From: an uncultured Parabacteroides sp.
GTDB lineage: Bacteria; Bacteroidota; Bacteroidia; Bacteroidales; Tannerellaceae
Direction: 5' to 3'
Length of the DNA: 8,459 nucleotides
NCBI GenBank assembly: GCA_937890135.1
Contig: CALBYC010000143.1
Span: 1-8,459 of the forward strand
Below, piece by piece: positions 5,870 to 8,459 of this stretch; position 1 is the stretch's first letter; each line of letters starts with the position of its first letter. The position numbers and the translations under genes were made by a program. The notes beneath the pieces were generated by a model. The model made no database searches. It worked only from the letters and a program-made list of their open reading frames with translations, and was not told the origin of the DNA.

Positions 5870-6810
5870 ACGATAAGATCAAGGGTTATCTGTTGGGCAT
5901 AATAGCGTCGGCTACATACGGCATGAACCCGTTGTTCGCGCTTCCGTTGTACCAGTCGGGCATGACACCCGACGAGGTGCTGTTCTTCCGGTATTCATTG
6001 GCCATTCCTATATTGGCGGTCATGATCATCGCGCGGGGGCGTAATTTCGTGATCAGGGGGAAAGAAGCCGTGGTTTTGTTCTTCATGGGACTATTGATGG
6101 CTCTTTCGTCTTTGTCCTTGTTTTCGTCATATAATTACATGAGCGTGGGGATTGCTTCTACTTTGCTGTTTGTCTATCCTATCATGGTCGCCCTCATCAT
6201 GACGTTCGTGTTCAGGGAGAAATTGACCAAGATGACCGTTTTCTCCCTCATGATGGCATTGGCGGGCATCGGGATGCTTTATCAAAATACCGGCGGGGAG
6301 ACCCTCAGTCTGGTTGGGACATTCTTGGCGTTTGCTTCGGCGCTGACTTATGCGTTGTACATCGTTGGAGTCAATCAATTCAAGATGCTGAAGGACATGG
6401 CAACCCTGAAGGTGACGTTTTACGTGCTCCTTTTCGGCTTCTTCTTCTATTTCGTGCGCCTTGACTGCGGCAAGGCTGTCGTATGGCCGGAGCATTGGCA
6501 CCTGTGGGCGGATGTCTTGGGCTTGGCGCTTTTCCCGACAGCCATTTCATTTCTCTGTACGACCAAGGCCATCCAATATATAGGGTCGACACCGACTGCT
6601 ATCTTGGGGGCATTGGAACCGGTGACCGCCGTGCTCATCGGCATATTTGTCTTTGATGAAACGTTGAGCCTTCGGGAAATGTCCGGTCTGGTCTTGATTA
6701 TCGTCGCAGTAACGATGGTGATCGCAGGTGGAAACATCACGGCACCATTGATTCGTTTCCGTAAACTTTTCCCACGTTTGCCTTTTACCGGAAAGCTGTT
6801 TGGAAAATGA
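5866..6810 (+). CDS. EamA/DMT-superfamily membrane transporter
   Basis: The 314-residue product is almost wholly hydrophobic, with about ten predicted membrane helices. They are arranged as two EamA repeats (roughly 7-138 and 152-288). Typical family marks are the N-terminal GYLLGIIASATYGMNPLF, the phrase ASTLLFVYPIMVALIMTFVFREKLT closing the first repeat, and GSTPTAILGALEPVTAVLIG near the end of the second. A basic tail of about 25 residues follows. Members export or exchange small metabolites such as amino acids, nucleotide sugars or other solutes across the inner membrane; the substrate cannot be predicted here. The ATG at 5866 overlaps the murF/alr stop (ATGA), which decides the start. 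The same frame is open further upstream, but only inside the murF/alr gene. Co-transcription with the wall enzymes is likely, but a wall-related substrate is only inference. Confidence 0.92.
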   Translation: MNDKIKGYLLGIIASATYGMNPLFALPLYQSGMTPDEVLFFRYSLAIPILAVMIIARGRNFVIRGKEAVVLFFMGLLMALSSLSLFSSYNYMSVGIASTLLFVYPIMVALIMTFVFREKLTKMTVFSLMMALAGIGMLYQNTGGETLSLVGTFLAFASALTYALYIVGVNQFKMLKDMATLKVTFYVLLFGFFFYFVRLDCGKAVVWPEHWHLWADVLGLALFPTAISFLCTTKAIQYIGSTPTAILGALEPVTAVLIGIFVFDETLSLREMSGLVLIIVAVTMVIAGGNITAPLIRFRKLFPRLPFTGKLFGK

Positions 6811-6830
6811 GAAAAGGAGGAGGATTTGTT

Positions 6831-6838
6831 TATATTTG
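6831..6838 (+). promoter_or_regulatory. Bacteroides-type -7 box before the glycosyltransferase genes
   Basis: TATATTTG matches TAnnTTTG in full and lies 19 nt before the ATG at 6858. No clear -33 TTTG stands at the usual distance; a TTTG at 6799-6802 is too far upstream. If it works, the leader would be only about 10-15 nt long and the glycosyltransferases could be expressed apart from the murF/alr operon. Confidence 0.45.
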
Positions 6839-6857
6839 CATAACATGATATATAAAT

Positions 6858-7841
6858 ATGGATAAGATGATTAAAAAGGATGTCGGGGGGGATAAAAAGA
6901 CTCCTTCCGTTTCAGTCGTATTATGTACTTACAATGGGGCAAAGTACATAAAGGAGCAACTTGATTCCATATTGAATCAGACTTACCCGGCCGACGAGTT
7001 GATAATACAGGATGATGGCTCGCGGGACGCTACTTTGGACATAGTCAAAGGATACCAAAAGAAATATCCGCAGATAAAACTATACTGCAACGATAATCCG
7101 TTAGGATTTAATTATAACTTCTCCACTGCTTTCCAAAGGGCATCGGGAGATTACATCGCGTCATGCGACCAAGATGACATTTGGAGGGAGGACAAGCTCG
7201 AGATATTGGTCGGAAACATGAAAGACAACGAGCTTTTGTTCCATAACTCGTTGTTGTTCACATCGACCCCTGAAAAGATAATAGGAGCGAAGAACGCCCC
7301 CGACATTGTATACAATGAACTTTACCTGGCATTGAAACCCTTTGTCCCGGGTCATGAATGCTTCTTCAAAAGGGACATACTTCCCATGTACAAATCCGTT
7401 GTGGACAAAGAACGCAACATATCATATGATTCTTTGCTGCTCATAATAAGCTCCGTCATCGGCTCGGTGGACTTTGTGAATGAGGGGCTGGTATATTGGA
7501 GAAGACATCCCGAAGCGACTTCTTACCATGTGGACTCCCATTTAAGTCCGTTGAAAGGCTTGTATCTGGCTTTGCAATCATATAGCGACAAGCACAAGAG
7601 GGACATCATGGTCCGATACTTCAGGGCCATAAGGCCTTTGCCGTGGAAAGATGCGAGAGACGAAAAGATAATATCCACCCTGGGCAAAGGGTCGTTCATT
7701 TCAATGTGCCACGCTTGTATTTTATGCTTGATGAGCAGGAAGAAGCTTTACCCGAACCGCTCTTTCGTCCAGTCTTGCATTAAATCTTTCTTCACGCCGT
7801 TTTATCTTTTGCGAGACAATACCGCCTTTTTGATACATTAG
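6858..7841 (+). CDS. Family 2 glycosyltransferase (rhamnosyltransferase-like)
   Basis: This 327-residue protein has a GT-A-type N-terminal domain. SVVLCTYNGAKYIKEQL (about 19-35) and the nucleotide-binding ELIIQDDGSRDAT (47-59) open it. The metal-binding motif follows as SCDQDDIW (102-109). The D-Q-D-D-I-W form is common in GT2 enzymes of polysaccharide synthesis, often annotated as rhamnosyltransferases. Later blocks PGHECFFKRDI and YWRRHPEATSY match the acceptor side of that group. There is no clear membrane domain, so it should act at the cytoplasmic face of the inner membrane, adding one sugar to a lipid-linked glycan. The actual donor sugar is uncertain. No Shine-Dalgarno sequence is visible, as is usual in this phylum. 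A possible second start is codon 4 (6867). It is followed after 61 nt by another glycosyltransferase, suggesting a surface-glycan cluster. Confidence 0.92.
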   Translation: MDKMIKKDVGGDKKTPSVSVVLCTYNGAKYIKEQLDSILNQTYPADELIIQDDGSRDATLDIVKGYQKKYPQIKLYCNDNPLGFNYNFSTAFQRASGDYIASCDQDDIWREDKLEILVGNMKDNELLFHNSLLFTSTPEKIIGAKNAPDIVYNELYLALKPFVPGHECFFKRDILPMYKSVVDKERNISYDSLLLIISSVIGSVDFVNEGLVYWRRHPEATSYHVDSHLSPLKGLYLALQSYSDKHKRDIMVRYFRAIRPLPWKDARDEKIISTLGKGSFISMCHACILCLMSRKKLYPNRSFVQSCIKSFFTPFYLLRDNTAFLIH

Positions 7842-7902
7842 CATGGGATAGCCCTGATAGAAGTCTTACCTATTTACCGCAGTGCATAACAATAGATTAT
7901 AA
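7842..7902. other. Short spacer between two glycosyltransferase genes
   Basis: These 61 bases hold no terminator-like hairpin with a T tract and no TAnnTTTG box. The downstream gene is therefore probably read from the same transcript as the GT2 gene. Confidence 0.4.
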
Positions 7903-8459
7903 ATGGAACTACATCGATATACAATATATCCCAATTTGCGAGTGGACAGCAATGCAAGGGCCAATCCGTACATTCATGACTTTATCCGGGCTTTGAATAA
8001 ATACGGGAAAGTGCAGAACAAAGCGTCAAAGAATCCTTTGTTGGATATCTTGTTCCCCAAGAACTGGGGCGATGTCTTTATATTCAATTGGTTTGAGAGC
8101 ATTCCGGATTATAAATACGGGCTTCTGCAATCCGCTGCTGCGATTCTTTTCGTTTTGTTCTTAAGATGCAGAAGAAAGCAAATCGTGTGGGTATTGCACA
8201 ACAGGCTGCCCCATTCGGCAGGCAAGATGCTTTTGAAAAGGTTCATGATGCATTACATGTCAAGGATGTCTACCTTCATAATTACCCATGCGACGGAGGG
8301 GATAAATATTGTCAGGACGAAATACCCGTTTGCGGAAAAGAAGGTACATTACTTGGATCATCCGACGAAAAACCGGCTGGCCTTGGCGGAAAAGACGGAA
8401 GTGAAATACGACTTGCTTATCTGGGGGCAGATATCAAGATATAAAGGGATAGTCGAGTT
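7903..8459 (+). CDS. Glycosyltransferase, GT-B/GT4-like, N-terminal part (runs off the window)
   Basis: An uninterrupted frame starts at the ATG at 7903 and is still open at the last base, giving 185 complete codons. It begins MELHRYTIYPNLRVDSNARA. It contains NPYIHDFIRALNKYG (21-35), where the first helix of a GT-B donor/acceptor domain is expected, and FIFNWFESIP (59-68). A hydrophobic stretch lies at about 74-89, then VWVLHNRLPHS (95-105) and a THATEG-type block. The visible end, LLIWGQISRYKGIVE (171-185), matches the 'G-x-I-x-x-Y-K-G' entry to the C-terminal Rossmann domain of GT4-like enzymes. About half of a normal 350-400-residue protein is shown. It should transfer a sugar from a nucleotide donor in the same surface-glycan pathway as the preceding GT2 enzyme. 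A frame at 8166-8444 overlapping it is a shadow. Confidence 0.85.
   Translation, partial: MELHRYTIYPNLRVDSNARANPYIHDFIRALNKYGKVQNKASKNPLLDILFPKNWGDVFIFNWFESIPDYKYGLLQSAAAILFVLFLRCRRKQIVWVLHNRLPHSAGKMLLKRFMMHYMSRMSTFIITHATEGINIVRTKYPFAEKKVHYLDHPTKNRLALAEKTEVKYDLLIWGQISRYKGIVE

Noticed and set aside
8166..8444. 92-codon frame near the right edge
   Set aside because: It overlaps in another frame a longer open frame from 7903 that carries glycosyltransferase motifs and is simply cut by the window end.
1..8459. CRISPR array, insertion sequence, phage or toxin-antitoxin system
   Set aside because: No spaced repeats, transposase motifs, terminal inverted repeats, phage genes or toxin-antitoxin pair were found. 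The small minus-strand genes are explained by the sigma-factor operon.

Overview
The window looks like chromosomal DNA from a member of the order Bacteroidales (Bacteroides, Parabacteroides or a close relative). Three things point there: a MurF-alanine racemase fusion next to a GSCFA-family gene, a compact ECF sigma-factor operon with a 'PYTTPDGFF'-type anti-sigma-like protein, and promoter boxes of the Bacteroides TAnnTTTG type with weak or absent Shine-Dalgarno sequences. The genus cannot be fixed from this sequence alone.

Left part (1-2056, minus strand). Four genes are read leftwards in one apparent operon: a small exported protein with a His-rich N-terminus and a winged-helix-like C-terminus (2056-1685); an ECF sigma factor whose ATG overlaps the stop of that gene (1688-1152); a single-pass membrane protein that probably acts as its anti-sigma factor (1139-765); and an exported Spy/LTxxQ-like protein (718-263). 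Together they look like a self-contained envelope-sensing module. Beyond the last gene lies non-coding DNA (1-262) with three tandem 10-bp repeats and a nested hairpin whose outer arms are perfect over 11 bp.

Middle (2057-2403) is a divergent intergenic region. It carries a convincing housekeeping-type promoter for the rightward genes and a tentative ECF-type promoter for the leftward operon.

Right part (2404-8459, plus strand). A tight three-gene operon encodes a GSCFA-domain hydrolase-like protein, the bifunctional MurF/alanine racemase of peptidoglycan synthesis, and an EamA/DMT-family membrane transporter. Gaps are 4 nt and then a 4-nt ATGA overlap. A separate promoter box then precedes a GT2 glycosyltransferase. 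It is followed by the start of a second, GT-B-type glycosyltransferase that runs off the window. These two probably begin a surface polysaccharide (capsule, O-antigen or exopolysaccharide) cluster.

No tRNA, rRNA, CRISPR array, insertion sequence or phage gene was seen. Most of the window is ordinary Bacteroidales core genome. The least explained element is the small exported winged-helix-like protein translationally coupled to the sigma factor.
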